From: Fumia xinanensis
GTDB taxonomy: Bacteria > Bacillota > Clostridia > Oscillospirales > Ruminococcaceae
NCBI RefSeq assembly: GCF_014384905.1
Contig: NZ_JACRSV010000001.1
Span: 868,001 to 932,000 of the forward strand
Direction of reading: 5' to 3'
Length of the DNA stretch: 64,000 nucleotides
In this document: one piece after another, positions 26,287-34,835 of the stretch
Layout: the number at the start of each line of letters is the position of its first letter
Position numbering within the stretch: position 1 is the stretch's first letter
Translations under genes and position numbers: made by a program
Notes under the pieces: generated by a model
Told to the model about the DNA's origin: nothing
Databases searched by the model: none
The model's input: the letters and a program-made list of their open reading frames with translations, nothing else

Positions 26287-27596
26287 GTGACTATAAATTA
26301 TCTAAATTTAACTATTATGTAGAGTATAGCGAAAAATTCGTTCTTTTACTGAACAAGCTTTCCAAACAAACTGCAATAATGGAAAACACCAAGCTAGATA
26401 ATATTGAGTCAGGAATTTATTCTATTGAAAATTTAGAAAGAGAGATTGAGAGCGGGTTTGTAGTATCTAATCAGATTGATGAGGATCTCCTAGCAAATGA
26501 AAATTTAGAGAAAAGTCTACATAGTAACGTTCTTTCGTTAACTATTTTAACCTCCGAATCTTGTAATTTTAAATGTGCCTATTGCTTTGATGAATTTAAC
26601 AATGGTAATATCAAAGAACATACGATGGAGGAGATCATTTTATATGTAAGAAAAAATATTCATAAGTACTCAGCTTTACATGTAGAATGGTTTGGTGGAG
26701 AACCACTGTTGGCGCTGAATTCAATATATTACTTGTCAGAAAAATTGATCGATATTTGCAAAAAAGCCTCTCGACAATATTTCGCATCTACTACAACAAA
26801 TGGTTACTTATTAGGATTTAATGAGTTTAAAATGCTTCATAAGTATAAAGTCTATGAATACATTGTAACCTTAGATGGACTAGCTGCTATTCACAACAAA
26901 AATAGGCCACTTAAAAACGGGGAAGGAAGTTTTGATAAAATTATAGATAATTTAAGAAGCATAAGAGATAAGATTAATTCAAAATCATTTAAAATTACAA
27001 TCAGAACAAATTTGACAAAAGAGGCCTATGGACAGTTTGAATCCTATATTGAATTTTTAAATCAGGAATTTGGTGGGGACAGTAGGTTTACATTTATGTT
27101 TAATCCTGTTTATGATTGGGGAGGAGAACGGGTTGATCAAATCAAGGATAATCTTTTAGACGATATCTGTGATTTTTATAATATCATTGCAAAAAAAGGA
27201 GAAAAGTTAAATCTTTCGGCAATGTTAAATCGAGCAACCAATCGGTTGTGTTATTATGCAGGAAGAAATATCTATACGATTACGACGGAAGGCGGCATTA
27301 TTATCTGTCCCCAGTTAAATAAAGGACGGATAGGTTACTTGAACAATGGAAAGATGGAAATTGCTCCCTATAAACTAGCCTCTTGGTATGCGTTGGAAGC
27401 GACTATGGATCCTAAATGCCAAGATTGCCAGGATTATTATCTTTGCAAAGGCAAAAGATGTCCAGCCAATATTAAAGCTATAAAAGAAGCTGGTTTATTG
27501 CCGGAAGGCTTTGGTTGTGAGAAAGACGCAGAAGAATTAGACGCTATTCTTCCATTGGTGTATAAAACGAATCCAGAATTATTTATTAAGCTTTAG
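26283..27596 (+). CDS. Radical SAM/SPASM peptide maturase
   Basis: A 437-aa enzyme. Residues 1-85 form an N-terminal domain that may bind the leader peptide. The radical SAM motif is C94, C98, C101 (SCNFKCAYC), followed by HVEWFGGEPLL, the GGEP motif, and TTTNGYLL. The C-terminal SPASM/auxiliary cluster region has CPQLNKGRIGYLNNG and CQDCQDYYLCKGKRCP, with the CxxCxxxxxC pattern. This is the layout of enzymes that install thioether or carbon-carbon links in RiPPs, and resembles the Cys-rich peptide maturase CcpM. It follows the B12 radical SAM gene with a 4-base overlap. Confidence 0.9.
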   Translation: MSDYKLSKFNYYVEYSEKFVLLLNKLSKQTAIMENTKLDNIESGIYSIENLEREIESGFVVSNQIDEDLLANENLEKSLHSNVLSLTILTSESCNFKCAYCFDEFNNGNIKEHTMEEIILYVRKNIHKYSALHVEWFGGEPLLALNSIYYLSEKLIDICKKASRQYFASTTTNGYLLGFNEFKMLHKYKVYEYIVTLDGLAAIHNKNRPLKNGEGSFDKIIDNLRSIRDKINSKSFKITIRTNLTKEAYGQFESYIEFLNQEFGGDSRFTFMFNPVYDWGGERVDQIKDNLLDDICDFYNIIAKKGEKLNLSAMLNRATNRLCYYAGRNIYTITTEGGIIICPQLNKGRIGYLNNGKMEIAPYKLASWYALEATMDPKCQDCQDYYLCKGKRCPANIKAIKEAGLLPEGFGCEKDAEELDAILPLVYKTNPELFIKL

Positions 27597-27608
27597 GGGA
27601 GATAAAAT

Positions 27609-27839
27609 ATGCGGGAAAAAATAACAGAATGCTTTGCCAATATAGGTTTCATCGTGGATCCGGCCATTAATTTTGAATTAAGCGAATATTTGGAGGATTC
27701 TGTATCCTTTATCGGGCTAATTGTTGAACTTGAGAATGAATTTAATATTGAGATACCAGATGAATACCTCACACCGGACAGCATGAAAACGTTTGAAGAT
27801 GTATGCAATATGGTTGAAACTCTTTTAAAAACTTCTTGA
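27609..27839 (+). CDS. Acyl/peptidyl carrier-like protein
   Basis: A 76-aa four-helix protein with the DS motif at residues 30-31 (EDSVSFIGLIVELENEFNIEIPDEYL), where Ser31 would take the phosphopantetheine arm. SD AGGGGAG lies 6 bases before ATG. It lies 12 bases after the SPASM enzyme and directly before the precursor peptide. Carrier-like proteins are a known part of the clostridial CLI_3235 peptide maturation systems (the family of peptide maturation system acyl carrier-related proteins). Its role there is unknown. Confidence 0.88.
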   Translation: MREKITECFANIGFIVDPAINFELSEYLEDSVSFIGLIVELENEFNIEIPDEYLTPDSMKTFEDVCNMVETLLKTS

Positions 27840-27893
27840 TCATAATAGCGCTCTATGAGCTATATGAAATAACAATAAAAAGGAGGGATACAT

Positions 27894-27995
27894 ATGAAGC
27901 TTAGAAAGCCAAGCAAAAGAGTAGCCAAAGTCATGATTTATTCATTGGAATGCTCAAAAAGCTCTAGTTTCTCAGGTTGTGGTTTGCGCTGGTAG
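27894..27995 (+). CDS. Candidate RiPP precursor peptide, 33 aa
   Basis: A short gene with the strongest SD of the island (AAGGAGGG, 7 bases before ATG). The 33-residue product has a Lys/Arg-rich N-terminus (MKLRKPSKRVAKVMIYSLE), which would be the leader, and a Ser/Gly/Cys C-terminus (CSKSSSFSGCGLRW) with Cys20, Cys29 and a C-terminal Trp33, which would be the core. Place, size and composition fit a precursor for the two radical SAM enzymes: thioether links from Cys, or carbon-carbon links at Phe, Arg or Trp are possible. It is followed by a strong hairpin. The assignment is inference; no homologue is recalled. Confidence 0.75.
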   Translation: MKLRKPSKRVAKVMIYSLECSKSSSFSGCGLRW

Positions 27996-28024
27996 GTAGT
28001 ATAGAGTGGGTAAACCAAACAGGG

Positions 28025-28053
28025 CAGGATGGACAAAAATCTTGTCCATCCTG
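28025..28053 (+). terminator. Attenuating hairpin after the precursor gene
   Basis: Perfect 12-bp stem caggatggacaa/ttgtccatcctg with a 5-base loop, followed by a short T-rich but interrupted stretch. It sits between the peptide gene and the protease gene and probably lowers downstream expression relative to the peptide. Confidence 0.7.
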
Positions 28054-28075
28054 TTGCTTTATAAGGAAGGTATTT

Positions 28076-29866
28076 ATGAATAAACAAAAAGTGGTAATTC
28101 TAGATACAGGGGTTAAAAAAAATCATCCACAGTTTGACCGCACAGAAATTGTTAATTTAAAATTGAATGACTCACAAAATTGGGAAGAATGTGATGATCA
28201 TATTGTTAATGGCCACGGAACCGCAGTTGCTTCTGTTTTACTTAAATATGTTAACACCGATATTCAAATTATCTCAATGAATATTTTTAATAAAGAAGAG
28301 GAATCCGATCCATTTCTATTGATTTCCGCGTTAAATTATATATATCAAAATATTGAGTGTGACGCAATTAATATTAGTGCAGGAATTCATCAGGATTTTC
28401 CGGAATTGAGGGAAGTATGTAGTCTATTAAAAGAAAAGCATATTAAGATTGTTGCTGCATTCTGCAATTCAGGGTTGATTTCATTCCCAGCCGCCTATGA
28501 CTCCGTAATAGGCGTAGATGCCACGACATCAGTGACCCGTATAGATGAATATATCTATGTCCGTGGAAGCTTGGTCAACGTCGGAGCTATGAGTACCAAT
28601 CAAAGGGTTGCTTGGACAGATCCCGCTTATGTGATTGTTCGGGGAAATAGTTTTATTACTCCCATTATTACCGCAAAGATATGTAATCTACTGGCAGATG
28701 GAGTAGCTTTTATCGACATTGAATCTTTTTTATCGCATCAAGCAGTTCGTAATATGGAGTTCAGCTATGAGCCGGTTCAATATAGCAAATATAAAACACC
28801 TAAGCAAGCTGCTATATTTCCCTTAAACAAGGAAACGAATAGTCTGATACGTTTTGAACATATGCTGCCTTTTCAGCTCACATCTGTTTATGACACAAAG
28901 TACTCCGGTAAAGTGGGCCAAAAAGTGAGTTCTGCTAATGGCAAGGAAACTTTTCAGATTCAAAATATTGATCATTGTGATTGGGATTCTTTCGATTCAT
29001 TAATTTTAGGGCATTCACAGGAGCTATCTATTAAATCAAATAAGAATTATAAACTAGAAATAATAAAGAGATGTATAGAAAATGACAAGAATATTATTTG
29101 TTTTGATGAAAAAGATATAAGGCTACTCCCTACAAGCTTACAGAAAAATATCTATGTTCCTAAAATTAGCCGTTCAAAAAAGACCTCAAATAAATTTGGC
29201 AAGTTGTATACGACATATTCTCCTGTATTGGCAGTTGTAGGAACATCCAGCCAACAAGGTAAATTTACTTTTCAGCTTAAGATAAGAGAACTGTTTCAAG
29301 CGGATGGATTTAAGGTTGGGCAGTTTTGTACCGAACCAGAAGGCGAATTATTTCAGATGGATGCAGTGTATCCATATGGTTATGATGGAACAGTTGATTT
29401 ATCCGGATTAGAAAGTATAGAGCATGTTAATGCTTTAATGCATGAGATTGATTTGACAGAGCCAGACATTATTATTGCTGGAACACAATCCGGCGCCTGT
29501 ACGGTTGATTATAACAATTTATCTTCTTATACCCTTCCTACAATAGACGTTCTTTTGGGTATCAAACCAGACGCTGTGGTTTTGTGTATCAATTATCATG
29601 ACCCTATCGAAGTTGTAAAACGCTCAGTTAAATTTTTAGAATCCCTTGTAGATTGTGCCGTAGTGGGCGTTTGTCTCTTTCCATTTGGTTATGAAGACGA
29701 ATGGCATGCCATGCGAAACTTGAAAACAATGATAAGTAATGACCAATTAGTGAAACGTACCGTTGAAATAGAAAATGAATTAGACATTTCTTGTGGAATA
29801 AACGGAGAGGATGATGGCACTCTAAAGCTTTACAAAGAGTGCATCAAGTTTTTTACGCAATGTTAG
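28076..29866 (+). CDS. Subtilisin-like S8 protease fused to a P-loop-like peptide maturation domain
   Basis: A 596-aa two-domain protein. Residues 1-215 are a subtilase with the full triad: Asp10 (VVILDTG), His47 (NGHGTA), Ser192 (RGNSFITP). There is no signal peptide, so it works in the cytoplasm, likely cutting the leader. After a middle region, residues from about 390 carry an NTPase-like domain (VVGTSSQQGKFTFQL, GQFCTEPEGELFQMD, PDIIIAGTQSG) resembling the clostridial TIGR04066 peptide maturation protein, itself DUF1611-like. I start at ATG 28076 (SD AAGGAAGG); the frame opens at 27977. Overlaps the next gene by 7 bases. Confidence 0.85.
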   Translation: MNKQKVVILDTGVKKNHPQFDRTEIVNLKLNDSQNWEECDDHIVNGHGTAVASVLLKYVNTDIQIISMNIFNKEEESDPFLLISALNYIYQNIECDAINISAGIHQDFPELREVCSLLKEKHIKIVAAFCNSGLISFPAAYDSVIGVDATTSVTRIDEYIYVRGSLVNVGAMSTNQRVAWTDPAYVIVRGNSFITPIITAKICNLLADGVAFIDIESFLSHQAVRNMEFSYEPVQYSKYKTPKQAAIFPLNKETNSLIRFEHMLPFQLTSVYDTKYSGKVGQKVSSANGKETFQIQNIDHCDWDSFDSLILGHSQELSIKSNKNYKLEIIKRCIENDKNIICFDEKDIRLLPTSLQKNIYVPKISRSKKTSNKFGKLYTTYSPVLAVVGTSSQQGKFTFQLKIRELFQADGFKVGQFCTEPEGELFQMDAVYPYGYDGTVDLSGLESIEHVNALMHEIDLTEPDIIIAGTQSGACTVDYNNLSSYTLPTIDVLLGIKPDAVVLCINYHDPIEVVKRSVKFLESLVDCAVVGVCLFPFGYEDEWHAMRNLKTMISNDQLVKRTVEIENELDISCGINGEDDGTLKLYKECIKFFTQC

Positions 29867-30693
29867 ATGTTAATATGAAAATTACAGATGGTTACGATAC
29901 AATTAACCTTAATCATGCCGCTTCTTTCTACACAAGAATCGCAAAGGGATTATATTGGGTTCCAGTCAATATGCTAGGAAAAAGCCGCTATACGAATGAA
30001 CAATTATTTTTTTTAACAAGAAGTAAGTCTGCACAAGAAGTCCAAAATCTTAAATTAAATGCTTATGAAGCACTTCAATTATTTCAAGTTATAAAAAAAT
30101 TTTCTAGTGATGAGGATATTGTATTTTGGAATGATGGACAACATAATTGGGAATTACATAAATCTGGACGTTTTGCCTTTGAAACCAATCATGGCTGCTG
30201 TGCTTCAGCTGCCGCATGGTTTCATTATGTTTTAAGCCGAAGTTATGAGCAAGTCGGGTATCTAGGCTATATTAGACCTGATTTATCTGGGCATGTTATG
30301 AATTATATTTACCATAATTCACATTACTATATAATTGATCCCACCACCCAGGTGGCAACCAACGCAGTAGAAGTACCTGTTGAATCTGGGACATTTGATA
30401 TTTACAGAAAAGCAAAACTTAGTACGGGTGTTTGCTATCTAGCAGAGTCACTTTTAGATTATGCAAATTATCATTTGAGATTACAAAAGATAAAATCATT
30501 TACATTCTCTTATTATTGTTTACCTGGCTTTGAATGTATTCCGGCACATTTTTTGACACATGATAATGACGTTATTCATCTTTATGCCCCTCAACCTTAT
30601 CAATTCATACTCAATACTCATATCCAATTTCATCATGTACCGCAGGTTGTGTTTCCGACGAAATATAACAAATATTCGGATCGTTATTTTTAA
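29860..30693 (+). CDS. Transglutaminase/papain-like protein of the RiPP locus
   Basis: A 277-aa soluble protein with a Cys-His-Asp order typical of the transglutaminase-like/cysteine protease fold: NHGCCASAAAWFHYVL (Cys113 or Cys114), SGHVMNYIYHNS (His145) and YYIIDPTT (Asp160). Such proteins can cut or cyclise peptides, or be inactive scaffolds; here all three residues are present. The start overlaps the protease gene stop by 7 bases; alternatives are GTG 29839 and ATG 29875, none with a good SD, so it is probably coupled to the upstream gene. I do not know a named family for it. Confidence 0.68.
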   Translation: MLDVNMKITDGYDTINLNHAASFYTRIAKGLYWVPVNMLGKSRYTNEQLFFLTRSKSAQEVQNLKLNAYEALQLFQVIKKFSSDEDIVFWNDGQHNWELHKSGRFAFETNHGCCASAAAWFHYVLSRSYEQVGYLGYIRPDLSGHVMNYIYHNSHYYIIDPTTQVATNAVEVPVESGTFDIYRKAKLSTGVCYLAESLLDYANYHLRLQKIKSFTFSYYCLPGFECIPAHFLTHDNDVIHLYAPQPYQFILNTHIQFHHVPQVVFPTKYNKYSDRYF

Positions 30694-30705
30694 AAAAGTT
30701 ATATT

Positions 30706-30870
30706 ATGATGGGAAGAGAGAGGGTGAATGAAACTATAGTAGATGCTGAACCTGTAGATAGTTTTTATAATAAAGAGGACAATGGCATCTAGCAAGGATA
30801 TAGCCTTCCTATTATAGTTACTGATGTTGATCGTATATATATTAATATTTCCAAAATTAAAAAAGTTTAA
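30706..30870 (+). pseudogene. Short ORF with in-frame TAG, possible remnant
   Basis: From ATG 30706 a frame of 28 codons (VNETIVDAEPVDSFYNKEDNGI) stops at TAG 30790-30792, and the same frame continues without another stop for 25 more codons (QGYSLPIIVTDVDRIYINIS, then KIKKV) to TAA. The continuation has a protein-like composition. It may be a decayed small gene or chance; no SD is convincing (GGGAAGAG is inside the frame). Confidence 0.3.
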
Positions 30871-30878
30871 CTTTTTTA

Positions 30879-30907
30879 TTGCAAAAGGACAGCATATTTG
30901 GTATAAT
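30879..30907 (+). promoter_or_regulatory. Promoter of the ABC exporter genes
   Basis: TTGCAA (30879-30884), 17-bp spacer, perfect TATAAT (30902-30907), leaving a leader of about 115 bases before the first exporter gene. Confidence 0.82.
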
Positions 30908-31026
30908 TTTTATAATATTTATCTTCTTCCGAGAGTTACATAGGTTTGTAGTAAAACCATCGTACCTCAAAGATTGACATTTTATTAACTTTAGAGTACG
31001 TCTTTGGTGACGAGGAGTTATTATTT

Positions 31027-32835
31027 ATGAATCCGTATTATGAAAAAATGTTTTCTCAACGAATTACTATTGCCACTGTTTTTAAAACTTATTTAAGGAC
31101 CTCTCCCATAAAAACATCATTCTACTTATTTTTTAATTTTATTTTAGGCATTGTGCCAATTTTCACCATTTTAGTTAACGCTCAATTTATCAATTACGCA
31201 TTGAAAATTGTCGGTGAGCCAAGTGTGCTTCCATCTGCAATTCGATATGCAGTATTCATTATTCTATTAATGATTGTTATTGAAATTGGCCCCAATATTA
31301 ATAATATATTATTGGCAAGTATGAATCAAAAAGTACAGTACCACCTTGAGGAGAGTATTATCAATAAGGTGGCAGCTTTAGAATATAAAGATATAGAAAA
31401 TACCAAAACACTGGACTTAATTAATCGAATCAGCCAAAATCCAGAGGAACTATTTACAAATATTCTAAAAAATATAGTTAATATTGTAATCTTTATTTTA
31501 TCTTGTATTGGTCCACTTATGATTATGTTTATTAATTCTTGGATTTCTGGATTGGCAGCATTCATCCTAATAATTCCTTTTGCTTACTTTGCTATAAAAA
31601 GTGGACGCGTAACATACGAAGCGAGGATTGAAGTAACTCAGAAGAGGCGTACTTATCAGTATTTATCCACTATTTTGTCAGAACGTGAAAGCACCAAAGA
31701 ACGTACGCTCTTCGGGTATGGAGACGCAATTAATGAAAAATATAAGAATGATTTTGAGGCTGCAAGAAAAGTAGAACTTAGACCCAGAATAAAGTGGTAT
31801 TTAAAATCTGGGAGCGGTGGAATTCTCTCTGTTTTACTCACGATCATTGTTATGCTTTCTTTGCTGAATCCTGTTTTGGGAGGGCAGATTGAAATTGGAA
31901 TGTTTACCTCTCTTATTACTTACTTCGCAAGTTTTGTTTTACGTTTATCTTGGGAACTTCCCGATCTGTTATATAATTTTACGAGAAATAGAGAAATCGC
32001 CAAAGATCTTACTAAATTTTCACAGCTGAAAATTGATAAAAGGCTGTTGGCTGTTCCTGAAAAAAATCAGCCTTTTGATTCTCTGGAGTTTAAAAATGTT
32101 ACGTTTTGTTATCCCGGCACAACGCACCCAATACTAAAAGACTTATCGTTCTACATGGAAAAAGGTAAGCACTATGCTTTTGTGGGTGAAAATGGTGTGG
32201 GAAAGACTACCATTACAAAACTAATAACAGGCTTATATAGTGATTTTACCGGTCAAATTCTAATAAACGGCAAGGATATCAGACAATTAACGCCAGCACA
32301 TAAGAAAGGAATCTTTGTGGAACAGTATCAGGACTATGCCAGGTATTCGATTAGTTTAATGGAAAACATTTCAATCGGTGATGTACAACATATGGAAGAT
32401 GCTGCCTTTGAGGAGAAAATCAAGAACGTTATTCAGGAGGTTGGATTAACTGCTGTTTTATCAAAGCTCCCGGAAGGTCTAGATACCCGTTTAGGAAAAA
32501 TAGATAATGACAGTATTGATTTATCAGGCGGGGAGTGGCAAAGAGTGGCAATGGCTCGAACGGCTATTAGTCCAGCCCCTTTTAAAATATTGGATGAACC
32601 CACAGCTGCTTTGGATCCGATTCAAGAGAATTATGTGTATCGGCAGTTCATGCAAATGCATAAAAACAGTACTACTCTCTTAATTTCACATAGACTTGGT
32701 TCTGTGAAAAACGCGGATGTTATTTTTGTATTATCTCAGGGACGCGTTATCCAAATGGGTAATCATGAACAACTAATTGGAGAAGACGGGTTATATCGTA
32801 CCATGTACGAAAAACAGAAGGAGTGGTATATATGA
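31027..32835 (+). CDS. ABC exporter half-transporter 1
   Basis: A 602-aa exporter with six transmembrane helices in the first 330 residues and a C-terminal ATPase: Walker A FVGENGVGKTTITKLI, signature LSGGEWQRVAMAR, Walker B KILDEPTAALDP, H-loop ISHRLGS. There is no N-terminal C39 peptidase domain, so leader removal must be done by another protein, most likely the S8 protease. SD is GAGGAG. It overlaps the second exporter gene by 4 bases, so the two probably form a heterodimer exporting the finished peptide. Confidence 0.92.
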   Translation: MNPYYEKMFSQRITIATVFKTYLRTSPIKTSFYLFFNFILGIVPIFTILVNAQFINYALKIVGEPSVLPSAIRYAVFIILLMIVIEIGPNINNILLASMNQKVQYHLEESIINKVAALEYKDIENTKTLDLINRISQNPEELFTNILKNIVNIVIFILSCIGPLMIMFINSWISGLAAFILIIPFAYFAIKSGRVTYEARIEVTQKRRTYQYLSTILSERESTKERTLFGYGDAINEKYKNDFEAARKVELRPRIKWYLKSGSGGILSVLLTIIVMLSLLNPVLGGQIEIGMFTSLITYFASFVLRLSWELPDLLYNFTRNREIAKDLTKFSQLKIDKRLLAVPEKNQPFDSLEFKNVTFCYPGTTHPILKDLSFYMEKGKHYAFVGENGVGKTTITKLITGLYSDFTGQILINGKDIRQLTPAHKKGIFVEQYQDYARYSISLMENISIGDVQHMEDAAFEEKIKNVIQEVGLTAVLSKLPEGLDTRLGKIDNDSIDLSGGEWQRVAMARTAISPAPFKILDEPTAALDPIQENYVYRQFMQMHKNSTTLLISHRLGSVKNADVIFVLSQGRVIQMGNHEQLIGEDGLYRTMYEKQKEWYI

Positions 32836-34607
32836 AAAAAAGGAGTGATAGCGGGACGTCTATTTTTGTATTGATAAGACACCTGCTACCTATTGCATAT
32901 AAAGCACATCCTGTACTGTTTATCAGTGTGAATGCACTCGGTATTGCACAGGCTTTAAGTAATGGCTTAAATACAATCATCTTAGCAAAACTGATTGATG
33001 GTATTATTCAAACAATCAACGATCATAATTACATTCATATTTTGATATGGATTCTTGTACTTTATGGTTTTGCGCTTCTTTTGCTACAAGTTATTAATAG
33101 TACTTTCAATTTTTTAATGGAACAGTATCTAAATGTTTGTGAAGGTAATTTTACATATATTTTTCACAAGGCTGTTTCCAAAACTGAGCCGATTTGCTTT
33201 GAACAAGAGCAATATTTAAATAGTATTTTAAAAGCAAAAGAAGGTGCACAATCCTGTGGACTTTTTACCATTTATCTTTTTGGAGTAATAGACTTTGTGC
33301 TTCCTTATTTTATTTTCATGGGTACTTATTTTGCATTTGTAGATACAAAATTAATGCTTAGCATTATTTTTGCATTTATACCTGCGTGTTTTTCTCTGTT
33401 TGCTCAACTTAAGCTGTTTACAAAATTACAGGATACAACAGCGCCTATTAAGAGGAAATACCAATACTATAAAAGTTGTCTCATTGATAAAACTTTTTTG
33501 AAAGAAACCAGAAATTTAGGAGCGTTTGGATTTTTCAATAAAAAAGCCCTAGATCAATTAGCTGACTTAGTCCATGAGGTATTTAGTTGTAACAAAAAGT
33601 CTGAAAAAATTAGTTTATCGGTAAATTTGGTTACGATCTTGGGGTATGTATCCATGCTGGTTCTACTAATTTCAAGTATTTTGAGCGGCGATATTTCAAT
33701 TGGCTTATTCGTTGCAGCATATGGTTCTATGCAGACGTTCTTTGCTTTAATGCAAAATTTAGTCGGAGGTTTTGGCTACGGTCTAGTGCGTATATTTGCT
33801 CCAATTAAAAATTATGTGAATTTTATCACCAAGAAAAATCCGACAAAATTGCATGATACTTTTTCAGAGGAAAGCGGTATTCGGATGAGTAATGTCACCT
33901 TCACTTATCCAAATGCACAGGCTCCCTCCCTACGCAATATACAATTGGAGATACCAAAGGGGCAAGTCCTAGCAATTGTCGGTGAGAATGGCTCAGGAAA
34001 ATCCACCTTGGCAAAATTGATGTTGGGACTTTATAAACCGAATGATGGAAGTGTACATATTGGCGGTCTTGACACTGCTATGATAGATTCGGATGAGTAT
34101 TATCCATACTTATCTACTGTATTTCAGGATTATGTAAAATATAAATTTACCCTTGACGCAAATATTAAGATAGGTCAAATCGACAAGAATATGGATACCA
34201 CGCCTGTATTGTCCCAGACCAGTTTATCTCCTGAATTAATTTTGCAGAAAAATGATGTAATACTATCCAGAGACTTTAATGGTATCGATTTATCAGGCGG
34301 TCAATGGCAGCAAATTGCAATTGCTAGAGCACAATATAGAGATCATTCGTTTATCGTTCTGGATGAGCCGACTGCAGCAATTGACCCGATTATGGAATCT
34401 GACATATATAATCGTTTTATCAATATGTCTAAGGGCAAAACTGCAGTTGTTATTACACACCGCTTAGGCTCCGCCAGATTTGCAGATCGTATCATTGTTT
34501 TAAAGGAAGGGCAAATTATACAAGACGGAACCCATAATGATCTGCTTAAACTAGAAGGCGAATATTCTCGTATGTGGAACTTACAGGCCCAAAACTATGT
34601 AAAATAA
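32832..34607 (+). CDS. ABC exporter half-transporter 2
   Basis: A 591-aa partner of exporter 1, same layout: six hydrophobic helices then Walker A IVGENGSGKSTLAKLM, signature LSGGQWQQIAIAR, Walker B IVLDEPTAAIDP, H-loop ITHRLGS. Both halves keep the catalytic Glu after Walker B, so neither ATP site is obviously degenerate. Start ATG 32832 with SD GAAGGAG; the frame start at 32823 is less good. Last gene of the AT-rich island. Confidence 0.92.
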   Translation: MKKRSDSGTSIFVLIRHLLPIAYKAHPVLFISVNALGIAQALSNGLNTIILAKLIDGIIQTINDHNYIHILIWILVLYGFALLLLQVINSTFNFLMEQYLNVCEGNFTYIFHKAVSKTEPICFEQEQYLNSILKAKEGAQSCGLFTIYLFGVIDFVLPYFIFMGTYFAFVDTKLMLSIIFAFIPACFSLFAQLKLFTKLQDTTAPIKRKYQYYKSCLIDKTFLKETRNLGAFGFFNKKALDQLADLVHEVFSCNKKSEKISLSVNLVTILGYVSMLVLLISSILSGDISIGLFVAAYGSMQTFFALMQNLVGGFGYGLVRIFAPIKNYVNFITKKNPTKLHDTFSEESGIRMSNVTFTYPNAQAPSLRNIQLEIPKGQVLAIVGENGSGKSTLAKLMLGLYKPNDGSVHIGGLDTAMIDSDEYYPYLSTVFQDYVKYKFTLDANIKIGQIDKNMDTTPVLSQTSLSPELILQKNDVILSRDFNGIDLSGGQWQQIAIARAQYRDHSFIVLDEPTAAIDPIMESDIYNRFINMSKGKTAVVITHRLGSARFADRIIVLKEGQIIQDGTHNDLLKLEGEYSRMWNLQAQNYVK

Positions 34608-34801
34608 ATGAAGAGCAAAGTTCTCCATACATTTCTATGGGGAGTTACGCTACCATCCTTTAGAAAAGTGAGAGGTCAATTGAGAAAATCCTCTCATACT
34701 ACCTGTGAACCAACCATCAAAGCATTGGAGATCGGCAACCTATCTAATAAAAATGAATAACGATGAAGGACTACCAACAAAAAATAATATGACCGAATAA
34801 C

Positions 34802-34834
34802 AACGAGCCTTTCCCCACGGGGAAAGGCTCGTTT
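34802..34834. terminator. Bidirectional terminator
   Basis: Stem aacgagcctttcccc/ggggaaaggctcgttt between the exporter genes and the convergent csoR. Confidence 0.82.
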
Positions 34835-34835
34835 A

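Noticed and set aside
22860..34800. Lanthipeptide or NRPS cluster
   Set aside because: No LanB, LanC, LanM, adenylation or condensation domain is present; the carrier protein stands alone and the modifying enzymes are radical SAM proteins.
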